64,000 bases of DNA from Hyphomicrobiales bacterium (GTDB lineage Bacteria > Pseudomonadota > Alphaproteobacteria > Rhizobiales > Rhizobiaceae). Below are positions 46,444 through 56,195 of the stretch, in pieces (position 1 is the first letter of the stretch; every line of letters begins with the position of its first letter). The translations under genes were made by a program, and so were the position numbers. The notes beneath the pieces were generated by a model. It did not search any database. It was not told where the DNA came from and saw only the letters and a program-made list of their open reading frames with translations. The stretch lies in contig UCHV01000011.1 of NCBI GenBank assembly GCA_900472395.1, forward strand, positions 143,806 to 207,805, written 5' to 3'.

Positions 46444-47829
46444 ATGAGCGCCACGCTCAAGCTATACAATACCTTGATCCGCGAGAAGACGGCATTCCAG
46501 CCGATCGATGCCGACAACGTGCGCGTCTATGTCTGCGGCCCGACGGTCTATGACTTTGCGCATATCGGCAACGCCCGTCCGGTCATCGTGTTCGATGTGC
46601 TGTTCCGGCTGCTCAGGCATGTCTATGGCGATGCGCACGTCACCTATGCCCGCAACATCACCGACGTCGATGACAAGATCAACGCGCGGGCGCTGCGCGA
46701 TTTTCCGCATCTGCCTCTGAACGACGGCATCCATGCGGTGACCGAAAAAACGGCGAAACAGTTCCATGAGGATGTCGCCGCTCTCGGCTGCCTCGAACCG
46801 ACAGTCGAGCCGCGCGCCACCGACAACATTGCGCAGATGATCGAGATCATCGAAAAGCTGATCGGCAATGGCCATGCCTATGTCGCCCAAGGCGAAGTGT
46901 TGTTCGACACCAAGTCGATGACCGATTACGGACAGCTTTCCAAGCGCCCGCTGGACGAACAGCAGGCTGGCGTGCGCATTGCCGTCGATGCCCATAAAAA
47001 GAACCCCGGCGATTTCGTCTTGTGGAAACTTTCCTCCCATAACGAACCCGGCTGGGAAAGCCCGTGGGGCCGCGGCCGTCCGGGTTGGCATATCGAATGC
47101 TCGGCGATGAGTGGCCGTTATCTTGGCGAGGTCTTCGACATCCATGGCGGCGGGCTGGACCTGATCTTCCCGCACCACGAAAACGAGATCGCCCAGTCGC
47201 GCTGCGCCCATGGCACCGAGGTCATGGCGAATGTCTGGATGCACAACGGCTTCGTGCAGGTCGAAGGCCGCAAGATGTCGAAGTCCGACGGCAATTTCGT
47301 CACCATCAACCAGTTGCTGGCCACGCAAGATTTCGGCGCACGCCAGTGGCCAGGCGAGGTGCTGCGGCTGGCCATGCTGATGACGCATTATCGCGAACCC
47401 ATCGATTTTTCGATAAAACGTCTCGAGGAAGCCGAGCGGCTGATCGCGAAATGGCCGGCAGTGGAAATTGCGGACGCGGCCCCCTGCCCGATCGTCATCG
47501 ATGCGCTGGCCGACGATCTCAACACCGTGGCGGCAGTGCAGCGCCTGCATGCGCTGGCACAGGAAGCCAATGCGGATGCAACGCTTTTGCCGATGTTTGC
47601 GGCCAGTGCGGCGCTTCTCGGCATATTGCCGAAAAAGACCGAGGTCGACGAAGCCCTGGCCGGCGCCGTCGATGCGCTGGTGGCCATGCGTCTCGAAATG
47701 CTGAAGGCCAAGAACTTTGCCGAAGCCGACAAGATTCGCGACGAGTTGTCGGCCAAGGGCATCCAGCTGAAGGACGGCAAGGACGCGGCGACCGGCGAAA
47801 GGGTGACGACCTGGGAGGTCAAGCGGTAG
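46444..47829 (+). CDS. cysS: cysteinyl-tRNA synthetase
   Basis: This class I aminoacyl-tRNA synthetase charges tRNA-Cys. The 461-residue protein has the HIGN motif (40-43), zinc ligands including Cys31, the [10 protein letters not shown] region, and KMSKS (277-281). ATG 46444 has GGGAG upstream and starts the typical N-terminus [11 protein letters not shown]; an in-frame extension to 46315 has no support. A 254-bp gap separates it from the SDR gene. A perfect 30-bp hairpin follows the stop by 26 bp. Confidence 0.97.
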   Translation: MSATLKLYNTLIREKTAFQPIDADNVRVYVCGPTVYDFAHIGNARPVIVFDVLFRLLRHVYGDAHVTYARNITDVDDKINARALRDFPHLPLNDGIHAVTEKTAKQFHEDVAALGCLEPTVEPRATDNIAQMIEIIEKLIGNGHAYVAQGEVLFDTKSMTDYGQLSKRPLDEQQAGVRIAVDAHKKNPGDFVLWKLSSHNEPGWESPWGRGRPGWHIECSAMSGRYLGEVFDIHGGGLDLIFPHHENEIAQSRCAHGTEVMANVWMHNGFVQVEGRKMSKSDGNFVTINQLLATQDFGARQWPGEVLRLAMLMTHYREPIDFSIKRLEEAERLIAKWPAVEIADAAPCPIVIDALADDLNTVAAVQRLHALAQEANADATLLPMFAASAALLGILPKKTEVDEALAGAVDALVAMRLEMLKAKNFAEADKIRDELSAKGIQLKDGKDAATGERVTTWEVKR

Positions 47830-47855
47830 GATGTTGACGGTGGCGGCACTTGTCG

Positions 47856-47920
47856 CCCCCCTCTGCCCTGCCGGGCATCTCCCCCCTTGTGGGGGAGATG
47901 CCCGGCAGGGCAGAGGGGGG
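47856..47920. repeat. perfect 30-bp inverted repeat (hairpin) after cysS
   Basis: Arms 47856-47885 and 47891-47920 are perfectly complementary with a 5-nt loop (CTTGT). The arms are GC-rich with C- and G-runs at both ends and a central GCCCTGCCGGGCATC core. There is no T-run, so it is not a simple terminator. It looks like a copy of the palindromic intergenic repeats common in rhizobia, and lies 41 bp before the DUF559 start. Confidence 0.85.
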
Positions 47921-47960
47921 TAAACACCGCAATTCGGCGGAACCAGAGGAGGAGCATGAA

Positions 47961-48323
47961 ATGCCGCATGCCCCTGTTCCGCAAGTACGGCGAGCCAATG
48001 CCAAGCGAATGTGCAAGGCGATGACCGACGCAGAACTGAAACTGTGGAACGCCATTAGAGCACATCGCCTGATGGATCTCGGATTTCGTCGCCAGGTTCC
48101 AATCGCCGGATACATTGTTGACTTTGCTTGTCCTTCGCATCGATTGATCATCGAAGTTGACGGATCTCAGCATGCCGAACAGGATGATGCCCAGTACGAC
48201 GCGATCCGCACAAAACGTCTCGAACAGGACGGTTGGACGGTCCTGCGATTCTGGAATGATGAGGTATTGCGAGACATCGATAATACCTGCCTGCATATAT
48301 TGAAGATCGCCGGGAGGGCATGA
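47961..48323 (+). CDS. DUF559 (Vsr-like) endonuclease-domain protein
   Basis: This 120-residue protein has a restriction-endonuclease-like fold. Putative catalytic residues are Glu25 (TDAELKLW), Asp54 (YIVDFAC), and Glu65-x-Asp67 with Gln70-His71 (IIEVDGSQH), as in DUF559 and very-short-patch repair relatives. The actual activity is unproven. ATG 47961 is fixed by AGGAGGA at 47947-47953; the open frame continues upstream through the hairpin, but translation from there is not supported. The stop overlaps the next gene by four bases. Confidence 0.85.
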   Translation: MPHAPVPQVRRANAKRMCKAMTDAELKLWNAIRAHRLMDLGFRRQVPIAGYIVDFACPSHRLIIEVDGSQHAEQDDAQYDAIRTKRLEQDGWTVLRFWNDEVLRDIDNTCLHILKIAGRA

Positions 48324-48825
48324 CGATGACTCGGGTCCACACAGGCGGCTGCCAATGCGGCGCCCTGCGCTTTCGAATAGATGGCAAGCCGGGGCAGTCA
48401 TCCATCTGTCACTGCCGCATGTGCCAGAAAGCATTCGGCGCATATTATGCCCCATTTGTTTCCGTACGCGGCACGGTCTTCGAATGGACCCGCGGTGCGC
48501 CGAAATACTTTCAGTCGTCCAACCACGTCCGCCGCGGGTTTTGCAACAATTGCGGCACCCCAATGACCTATGAGGCGGCGGATGGCATTGCGGTGGCGGC
48601 AGGTGCCTTTGACGATCCCTCCAGCCTCCCGCCGGTCATTCAGTACGGAACCGAGGCGAAGATGCCTTTTGTGGATCACCTGCACGCCCTGCCCGGCCAC
48701 GATACTATGGACGACATCGCCGACGCCACGTTTCTTTCCGATCTTGTTTCCAACCAGCATCCCGATCACGATACCGACACCTGGAACCCCGTACCCGCCA
48801 CCGGCGGCAAGAAGGAAGATGACAG

Positions 48826-48829
<4 letters not shown>
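48320..48829 (+). CDS. GFA family protein (copy 1)
   Basis: This 169-residue protein of the glutathione-dependent formaldehyde-activating (GFA/CENP-V) family has zinc-binding Cys11-x-Cys13, Cys30-x-Cys32-x2-Cys35 and Cys75-x2-Cys78. Family members are carbon-sulfur lyase-like zinc proteins; most have no proven substrate. It overlaps the DUF559 gene before it and the second GFA gene after it by four bases each, so translation of the whole set is coupled. Confidence 0.9.
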
Positions 48830-50276
<1,447 letters not shown>

Positions 50277-50283
50277 CGTTAAA

Positions 50284-50313
50284 CATCCCTCCGGCTGACC
50301 GGCCGCAGGGATG
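50284..50313. repeat. hairpin between pip and cimA
   Basis: CATCCCT (50284-50290) pairs with AGGGATG (50307-50313), with an inner CCGG/CCGG. There is no T-run. It may be a weak terminator or attenuator. Confidence 0.35.
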
Positions 50314-50347
50314 ACCAAAGCATAACCCTGCTCTGGGAGGAGCATCC

Positions 50348-51964
50348 ATGATCCGCGACCGCATCCACCTCTTCGATACGACGCTGCGTGACGGCCAGCA
50401 GACGCCCGGCGTCGATTTTTCCGTCGAGGACAAGATCGCGATTTCGGCCATGCTGGATGAGTTCGGTTTCGATTACGTGGAGGGCGGCTATCCCGGCGCC
50501 AACCCGACCGACACCGCCTTCTTTGCGGAAAAGCGTACACGGAAAGCCAGGTTCGTCGCTTTCGGCATGACCAAACGCGCCGGCATTTCAACGTCCAACG
50601 ATCCCGGCCTTGCCACTCTTCTGCAAGCGAAAAGCGATGCCGTCTGTTTCGTCGCCAAGAGCTGGGATTACCATGTCGCAGTCGCGCTCGGCTGCACCAA
50701 CGAGGAAAACCTTCAGTCCATCCGTGACAGCGTCGAGGCAGCCAAGGCCGCCAGCAAGGAGCCGCTGGTCGATTGCGAGCATTTTTTCGATGGCTACAAG
50801 GCCAATCCGGATTACGCACTTGCCTGCGCCCGCACCGCTTATGACGCCGGCGCGCGCTGGATCGTACTCTGCGACACCAATGGCGGCACGCAGCCCAATG
50901 AGGTACGCGAGATTGTCTCTGCCGTCGTCGCGTCCGGCATTCCGGGCAACTCTCTCGGCATCCACGCGCATGACGATACCGGCCAGGCGGTCGCCAATTC
51001 GCTTGCCGCCATCGAGGCCGGTTGCCGGCAGGTGCAGGGCACGCTGAACGGCATCGGCGAGCGCTGCGGTAATGCCAACCTGATAACGCTGATTGCTACG
51101 CTCTGTCTCAAGGAGGCCTATGCCTCCCGCTTCGAGACCGCCATCGACCCGGAACGCTTGTCCGGCCTGACGCGCCTCAGCCACGCATTCGATGAACTCC
51201 TGAACCGCTCACCCAACCATCAGGCCCCTTATGTCGGCGCATCGGCCTTCGCCACCAAAGCCGGTATCCATGCCTCGGCGCTTTTGAAGGATCCGCGCAC
51301 CTACGAACATGTGACGCCGGAAAGTGTCGGCAATTTCCGCAAGGTCATGGTGTCGGACCAGGGCGGCAAGTCGAATTTCATCAATGCGTTGAAGCGTCGT
51401 GGCATCGAAGTCGCCAAGGACGATCCGAAACTCGATCAGCTGATCTCGATCGTCAAGGATCGCGAGGCCTCCGGTTATGCCTATGAAGGAGCGGATGCGA
51501 GTTTCGAGCTTCTGGCCCGTCGCACGTTGGGGGTCATTCCGGATTTCTTCGCCGTCGACGGTTTTCGCGTGATGGTCGAGCGCCGTTTCGACAGTTTCGG
51601 GCGTGTCAAAACAGTGTCGGAAGCGGTGGTAAAACTGGTGATCGACGGCCATCCGCATATGTCAGTGGCGGAAGGCGATGGCCCGGTCAACGCACTCGAC
51701 CTGGCTCTGCGCAAGGACTTCGGCAAATACCAGAACGAAATCGACGATCTCGTCCTCGCCGATTTCAAGGTGCGTATCCTGAACGACGGCACCGAGGCGA
51801 TCACCCGCGTCCTCATCGAATCCACCGATGGCAGCGGTGTGCGCTGGTGGACGGTGGGCGTGTCGGAAAACATCATCGACGCCTCGTTCCAGGCATTGAT
51901 GGATTCGGTCATCTACAAGCTGATGAAGAACCGCGAACTGGCGGGCAGGATCGCGGCGGAGTAA
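50348..51964 (+). CDS. cimA: (R)-citramalate synthase
   Basis: CimA condenses pyruvate and acetyl-CoA to citramalate, a threonine-independent route to 2-oxobutyrate for isoleucine. The 538-residue protein has the DRE-TIM metallolyase start FDTTLRDGQQTPG, the GIHAHDDTG metal site, QGTLNGIGERCGN, and a C-terminal LeuA allosteric domain. The length and the TPGVDFS stretch fit CimA/citramalate synthase rather than 2-isopropylmalate synthase. GGGAGGAG precedes the ATG. The stop codon lies in the loop of a hairpin. Confidence 0.92.
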   Translation: MIRDRIHLFDTTLRDGQQTPGVDFSVEDKIAISAMLDEFGFDYVEGGYPGANPTDTAFFAEKRTRKARFVAFGMTKRAGISTSNDPGLATLLQAKSDAVCFVAKSWDYHVAVALGCTNEENLQSIRDSVEAAKAASKEPLVDCEHFFDGYKANPDYALACARTAYDAGARWIVLCDTNGGTQPNEVREIVSAVVASGIPGNSLGIHAHDDTGQAVANSLAAIEAGCRQVQGTLNGIGERCGNANLITLIATLCLKEAYASRFETAIDPERLSGLTRLSHAFDELLNRSPNHQAPYVGASAFATKAGIHASALLKDPRTYEHVTPESVGNFRKVMVSDQGGKSNFINALKRRGIEVAKDDPKLDQLISIVKDREASGYAYEGADASFELLARRTLGVIPDFFAVDGFRVMVERRFDSFGRVKTVSEAVVKLVIDGHPHMSVAEGDGPVNALDLALRKDFGKYQNEIDDLVLADFKVRILNDGTEAITRVLIESTDGSGVRWWTVGVSENIIDASFQALMDSVIYKLMKNRELAGRIAAE

Positions 51965-51974
51965 CGCCGCGATC
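51949..51974. terminator. hairpin with the cimA stop codon in its loop
   Basis: GATCGCGGCG (51949-51958) and CGCCGCGATC (51965-51974) are perfect arms; the loop GAGTAA contains the cimA TAA. It sits between convergent cimA and rarD and can serve as a shared terminator, although only TCGTATTCTC follows. Confidence 0.6.
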
Positions 51975-51982
51975 TCGTATTC

Positions 51983-52894
51983 TCAGCGCCCCTTGGCCGC
52001 CTTCAGCATGCCATAGGAATAAACCGCAAGCGCCGACCAGATAAACACGAACGATACCAGCTTCACCGTGCTCAGCGGCTCCTTGAAAGCGAAGATGGCG
52101 ATCAGGAAGATCATCGTCGGTGCGATATACTGCATGATACCGATGGTGGAGAGGCGCAGGAGTTTTGCGCCATTGGCATAGATCATCAGCGGCAGGGCCG
52201 TGATCGGACCGGCCAGCATCAGGATGAACGTGTCATAGCTGGTGCCGTGGAACAGATGCCCCTGCCCCGTCCACTCCAGATAGATGATGTAGGGCAGGAA
52301 CGGCACGCTGATCAAAAGAACTTCCAGAAAGAAGCCCTGGTTCGGGCCGATCGGCAGTGTCTTGCGAAACAGCGCATAACAGCCCCAGGAAACGGCAAGT
52401 CCGAGCGAGATCCATGGCAGGCCGCCGGAACCGACGGTGAGGATGACGACACCGATAGCCGCAAGGCCGATGGCTGCCAGTTGCAGCGGGCTGAGTTTTT
52501 CGCGCAGAACCACCGCTGCGAGGAAAAAGCTGAACAGCGGATTGATGAAATAACCGAGCGCACCTTCCAGCGTGTGGTTGTTGGCGATCGCCCAGACGTA
52601 GATGCCCCAGTTGACCGTGATGAAGGCGGCCGTGACACATGCCATGCCAAGCATGCTGGGCGTGCGGATTGCGACCTTCAGTTCATCGGTGCGCTTGAGC
52701 AAGACCAGAACGATACCCGCAACCGGCACCGACCAGATCGCCCGATGGGCCAGAACTTCCAGCGGCGGCAGATGCGCCACCGCCTTGAGGTAGAACGGCA
52801 GGAAACCCCACATCAGATAGGCCGTCAGCGCAAAAGCAAAACCGCGCGGCGTGTCTTCGTTCTTGACCGGCTGAGATACGCCCTCGTTCGCCAT
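51983..52894 (-). CDS. rarD: RarD/EamA family membrane transporter
   Basis: This 303-residue protein has ten hydrophobic segments and a duplicated EamA (drug/metabolite transporter) fold. It matches the RarD group, with TAYLMWGFLPFYLKAV at the start and NWGIYVWAIANNHTLE in the middle. RarD was named for chloramphenicol resistance; the natural substrate is unknown. It is convergent with cimA. A 103-bp gap precedes it and holds nothing recognised. Confidence 0.9.
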   Translation of the reverse strand: MANEGVSQPVKNEDTPRGFAFALTAYLMWGFLPFYLKAVAHLPPLEVLAHRAIWSVPVAGIVLVLLKRTDELKVAIRTPSMLGMACVTAAFITVNWGIYVWAIANNHTLEGALGYFINPLFSFFLAAVVLREKLSPLQLAAIGLAAIGVVILTVGSGGLPWISLGLAVSWGCYALFRKTLPIGPNQGFFLEVLLISVPFLPYIIYLEWTGQGHLFHGTSYDTFILMLAGPITALPLMIYANGAKLLRLSTIGIMQYIAPTMIFLIAIFAFKEPLSTVKLVSFVFIWSALAVYSYGMLKAAKGR

Positions 52895-52997
52895 CGAATG
52901 ATCCTTCCTGATGATCAGCGGCTTCTAGGCTTGTCCTGTCGATTGCGCCAATTCATTCGGTTGAAGCTTGCATTCAGAGAGGTCATGGATGGCGCTT

Positions 52998-53411
52998 TTA
53001 GCTTTCGCGGCAAGCCTTGATCTGCCGATCGGCCGGCGAAATCTTGGTTGCTATCGCGGCATCATCGGCAACCAGCCCCACCCGGACGAAACCGAGCCTT
53101 CGCAAATCATCCATCGCAGAGACTACCAGTGAAAAGTCGATGGAGCGATCGGCATGGAGAAAGATCGTGGTATCCTTGCCTTTTTCCAGCAAGGCCTCCA
53201 GGCCATCGAGCGTTTCAAGTGCTCGACCGCAAGTCCAGAACTGGCCGTCATTGCCGAGCGCCAGAATGATCGTCGCCGATGGCGACCTCGGCTTTCCCGT
53301 CGGTAGTTCGATGGGCATGTCGAAAAGGCTCTGCGCCTTCACGGTAAGAGGCGTCGTGGCGAGCAGAGCGATCGCCACGAGACGACAGACAAACATGGTG
53401 ATCGTCGGCAT
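52998..53411 (-). CDS. exported ExbD/TolR-like protein
   Basis: This 137-residue protein has an N-terminal signal peptide (cleavage likely after Ala26, VKA-QS). The mature part resembles the periplasmic domain of ExbD/TolR: MPIELPTGKPR, TIILALGNDGQFWTCG, then DTTIFLHADRSIDFSLVVS and DDLRRLGFVRVGLVADD. Real ExbD/TolR have a cytoplasmic tail and a membrane helix with an essential Asp; neither is present, and no ExbB or TonB gene is near. It is probably a soluble periplasmic relative. Starts at 53429 and 53396 are alternatives. The LOG gene is upstream on the same strand. Confidence 0.65.
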   Translation of the reverse strand: MPTITMFVCRLVAIALLATTPLTVKAQSLFDMPIELPTGKPRSPSATIILALGNDGQFWTCGRALETLDGLEALLEKGKDTTIFLHADRSIDFSLVVSAMDDLRRLGFVRVGLVADDAAIATKISPADRQIKACRES

Positions 53412-53448
53412 GCCTCTCACCCCTCTCAATCCGCCAGAGGAAGATATT

Positions 53449-53466
53449 ATCTCAAAGCTTTGAGAT
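53449..53466. promoter_or_regulatory. 18-bp perfect palindrome at the LOG 3' end
   Basis: ATCTCAAAGCTTTGAGAT is fully self-complementary. It covers the last codons of the LOG gene and lies about 38 bp before the ExbD-like start. It may be a regulator site or chance. Confidence 0.3.
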
Positions 53467-54057
53467 CACATCCTTTTCGCCATCAGACACACCCTCTTCC
53501 TCGGCTTTTTCCAGTATGGCCGGCACGATCTGCTCGACATCCGAGATGACCAGTGGCTGCACCAGGTGGGCGCGGTGAATGAAACCCTGGTCGCGCATGT
53601 GGCTGACGAGGTCGAGCATGGGTTTCCAGAAACCGCCGATATCGGCAAATACCATTGGTTTTTCATGACGGCCGAGCTGTGCCCAAGTCATGATCTCGAC
53701 AATCTCTTCCAGCGTGCCGATGCCGCCCGGCAGCGTGACGAAGGCATCCGAACGCTCGAACATCTTGTGTTTGCGCTCGTGCATGTCCTTGGTGATGATC
53801 AGTTCGTCCAACTGGCCGAGCGAATGGCGGGTCGCCTCCATGTCGACAAGAAATTCGGGGATGATTCCGGTTACCTGACCGCCATTGGCCAGAACGCCGG
53901 CCGCAACCGCGCCCATGATGCCCTTGGTGCCGCCGCCATAAACGAGGCGCAGGCCGTGGGCGGCGATGGATTTCCCGAGCGCGCGGCCCGCAGCAAGGTA
54001 AGCAGGATCACGACCGGGCTGAGAGCCGCAATAAACGCAGATGGATTGGATAGGCAC
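53452..54057 (-). CDS. LOG family protein (nucleoside monophosphate phosphoribohydrolase)
   Basis: This 201-residue protein belongs to the TIGR00730/LOG group, Rossmann-like, with the catalytic motif PGGIGTLEE (110-118) and an upstream ERKHKM segment. LOG proteins release the base from nucleoside 5'-monophosphates, classically activating cytokinins; bacterial members may act on AMP or have housekeeping roles. GTG 54057 with GGAGAAA upstream is the preferred start; a TTG at 54102 would add 15 residues. It is divergent from the LysM gene. Confidence 0.9.
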   Translation of the reverse strand: MPIQSICVYCGSQPGRDPAYLAAGRALGKSIAAHGLRLVYGGGTKGIMGAVAAGVLANGGQVTGIIPEFLVDMEATRHSLGQLDELIITKDMHERKHKMFERSDAFVTLPGGIGTLEEIVEIMTWAQLGRHEKPMVFADIGGFWKPMLDLVSHMRDQGFIHRAHLVQPLVISDVEQIVPAILEKAEEEGVSDGEKDVISKL

Positions 54058-54223
54058 AGTTTTCTCCGGGGCATGCGGGTTTTCACGCGTCGCGACGCAC
54101 AATCGTCAAAAGTGACCGGAAAGAACGGGAAGAGCAAGGCAGAAATCCTTGAAAAGCTTGTGAAGGTTGCATGAAACGGCTATTTCCCTAGTGTGCGGCG
54201 GGCGTTCCGTCGGGAGAAAACTG

Positions 54224-55981
54224 ATGTTGAAAAATCCTGCCGGCTGGCTGGCCATTGGTGTCCTTGCTGTCGCGACCGTCGTGATGGTGTTTTTCGTCAT
54301 GCCCCGCATTTCTGCAGACAAGCAACCGCTTGGCGCAGCGATCAACGAGGCCGGCAAACAGGTCGAGGCTGCGGTGACCGAAGGCGGCAAGGCCGCCCAG
54401 GACCTTGTCGAGCAGCCGAAACCGCGGGAACAGGCTTCCCCGGCAACATCGGCGCAGACCGCTCAAGGCGCTGCAGCAACCGCCACGGCTCCCGCTTCGG
54501 CACCTGAACAGGCCGCTGCCGGCAATGCCCCGACATTTGACGTGTTGCGTGTCGAGCCGGATGGCTCCACCGTCATCGCTGGTCGCGCCGAACCGGGCAC
54601 CACGCTCGAAGTCGCAGACAAGACCTCCGTGCTCGCAAAGGCCAACGTTCAATCCGGCGGCGAATTTGCGGCCGTTCTCGACAACCCGCTGCCGCCGGGC
54701 GACCATGAACTGGTGTTGAAGGTAACCGGCAAGGACGGCAAGACCGTCGTTTCGCAGGAAGTCGCAACGATCTCGGTGCCGGCCGTCAAGGGTGGCGAAC
54801 TGCTGGCCATGGTTACCAAGCCGGGTGAAGCCAGCCGCCTGATCGCAACCCCCAAGACGGGTGAACAGGCCCCGGCCAAAACGGAACGGGTTGCTCTGCC
54901 GACGGAAAACAAGACACCTGATGCAGCCAAACAACCGGCATCTCCGGAAGTTGTCGTTGCGACACCCGATGCCGGCAATGTCACCACCAAGACGGATGCC
55001 GCCGGCCAGAAAGCCGAAATTCAGGTGACCGCGGTCGAGATCGAAGGCGATCGGCTTTTTGTCGCCGGGATTGCCAAGCCGCAGGCGAAACTGCGCGGTT
55101 ATGCCAACGACGCGGTGATCGGCAACGCCACGGCTGCCGCCAACGGACATTTCGTAATCGAGGGCCGGATGCCGCTTTCCGTCGGCGACCATCGCATTGC
55201 CGTCGATCAGATCGGCCCGGATGGCAAGGCAATGGTGCGTGTCACTGTTCCCTTCAACCGCCCGGCGGGCGAGCAGGTCGCCGCTGTTGCAAGCCCTTCG
55301 GCCTCCATGTCCAACAAATCGCTCGCACCGATCGATGGCGGCGCCTTCGACCGCTTGCGCAATCAGGTTGCCCGTGCCCATGAAATCCTGACCGGGCTTT
55401 ATGCAGACGGGGCCGTGCCGACAGTTGAACAGCTGGCGGCGGCTCGTTCTGCCACGGCCATCGCACTCAATTCGATGACTCAGTATCGCCTGCCGGCCGG
55501 CGCAGGTGCGGAAGCTCGCCGCATCGCGGACATGACGATCGCGCAGGCGACGGTGGCACTGAAAGCGCTTGAAGCACTGCCGCGTGATGTTGCAGATTTC
55601 GGCAAGGGCCTCGGTGAGATCAACACGATCATTGCAGCGGCTGTCGGCCCGGTCGTCGATACGCCCCCGAGCCCGGAAGCCGTTGCGCCTGCCGAAGTTG
55701 CCGCATCGCCGGCAACGGGAGATGCCCGCACAATCGAGCAGGCTCCTCTGACCAAGAGCGAAAACGCATCCGTCATCATCCGTCGCGGCGATACGCTGTG
55801 GCAGATTTCCCGCCGCGTTTACGGCCAGGGCGTACGCTACACGACGATCTATCTCGCCAACGAGGACAAGATCACCAACCCGGACCTTATCCAGCCCGGC
55901 CAGGTATTCGGCGTGCCGGATGAGGCGCGCCCGGATGCGGAGGAACTGCACCGCAAGCGGATGCAGCACGACAAATCCTGA
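54224..55981 (+). CDS. membrane-anchored LysM protein with Ig-like repeats
   Basis: This 585-residue protein has a short cytoplasmic start, one membrane helix (about 8-26) and an Ala/Pro/Gln-rich linker. Two beta-rich Ig-like units follow (one starting FDVLRVEPDGSTVIAG, the other IQVTAVEIEGDRLFVAG), then a helical region and a C-terminal LysM (about 535-583, IRRGDTLWQISRRVYG). It should link the inner membrane to peptidoglycan. ATG 54224 has GGGAG upstream; the longer in-frame start at 54167 precedes the LOG-divergent promoter region. It ends at a very strong terminator. Confidence 0.85.
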   Translation: MLKNPAGWLAIGVLAVATVVMVFFVMPRISADKQPLGAAINEAGKQVEAAVTEGGKAAQDLVEQPKPREQASPATSAQTAQGAAATATAPASAPEQAAAGNAPTFDVLRVEPDGSTVIAGRAEPGTTLEVADKTSVLAKANVQSGGEFAAVLDNPLPPGDHELVLKVTGKDGKTVVSQEVATISVPAVKGGELLAMVTKPGEASRLIATPKTGEQAPAKTERVALPTENKTPDAAKQPASPEVVVATPDAGNVTTKTDAAGQKAEIQVTAVEIEGDRLFVAGIAKPQAKLRGYANDAVIGNATAAANGHFVIEGRMPLSVGDHRIAVDQIGPDGKAMVRVTVPFNRPAGEQVAAVASPSASMSNKSLAPIDGGAFDRLRNQVARAHEILTGLYADGAVPTVEQLAAARSATAIALNSMTQYRLPAGAGAEARRIADMTIAQATVALKALEALPRDVADFGKGLGEINTIIAAAVGPVVDTPPSPEAVAPAEVAASPATGDARTIEQAPLTKSENASVIIRRGDTLWQISRRVYGQGVRYTTIYLANEDKITNPDLIQPGQVFGVPDEARPDAEELHRKRMQHDKS

Positions 55982-55995
55982 AACCTGATGGAAAC

Positions 55996-56033
55996 AAACA
56001 AAATCCCCGCCCACCAAGGCGGGGATTTTGTTT
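55996..56033 (+). terminator. terminator after LysM gene
   Basis: A 16-bp perfect stem (55996-56011 with 56018-56033) has a 6-nt loop. The right arm is T-rich at its end. Confidence 0.92.
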
Positions 56034-56195
56034 GAGCAGCAAGCGCGGACAGCAGGTGACCGGCCGCTCCGCGAAACACGGTCCGAGCTGGCAAAAGCCA
56101 AGTTTCGTTTCACTGTCATTGCATCGACGCCGCTTCGCGCTTATGTCCGCGCCATAGCGCATCTGCGCGCCCTCGCCTCCAGGGACCAGCATTTC

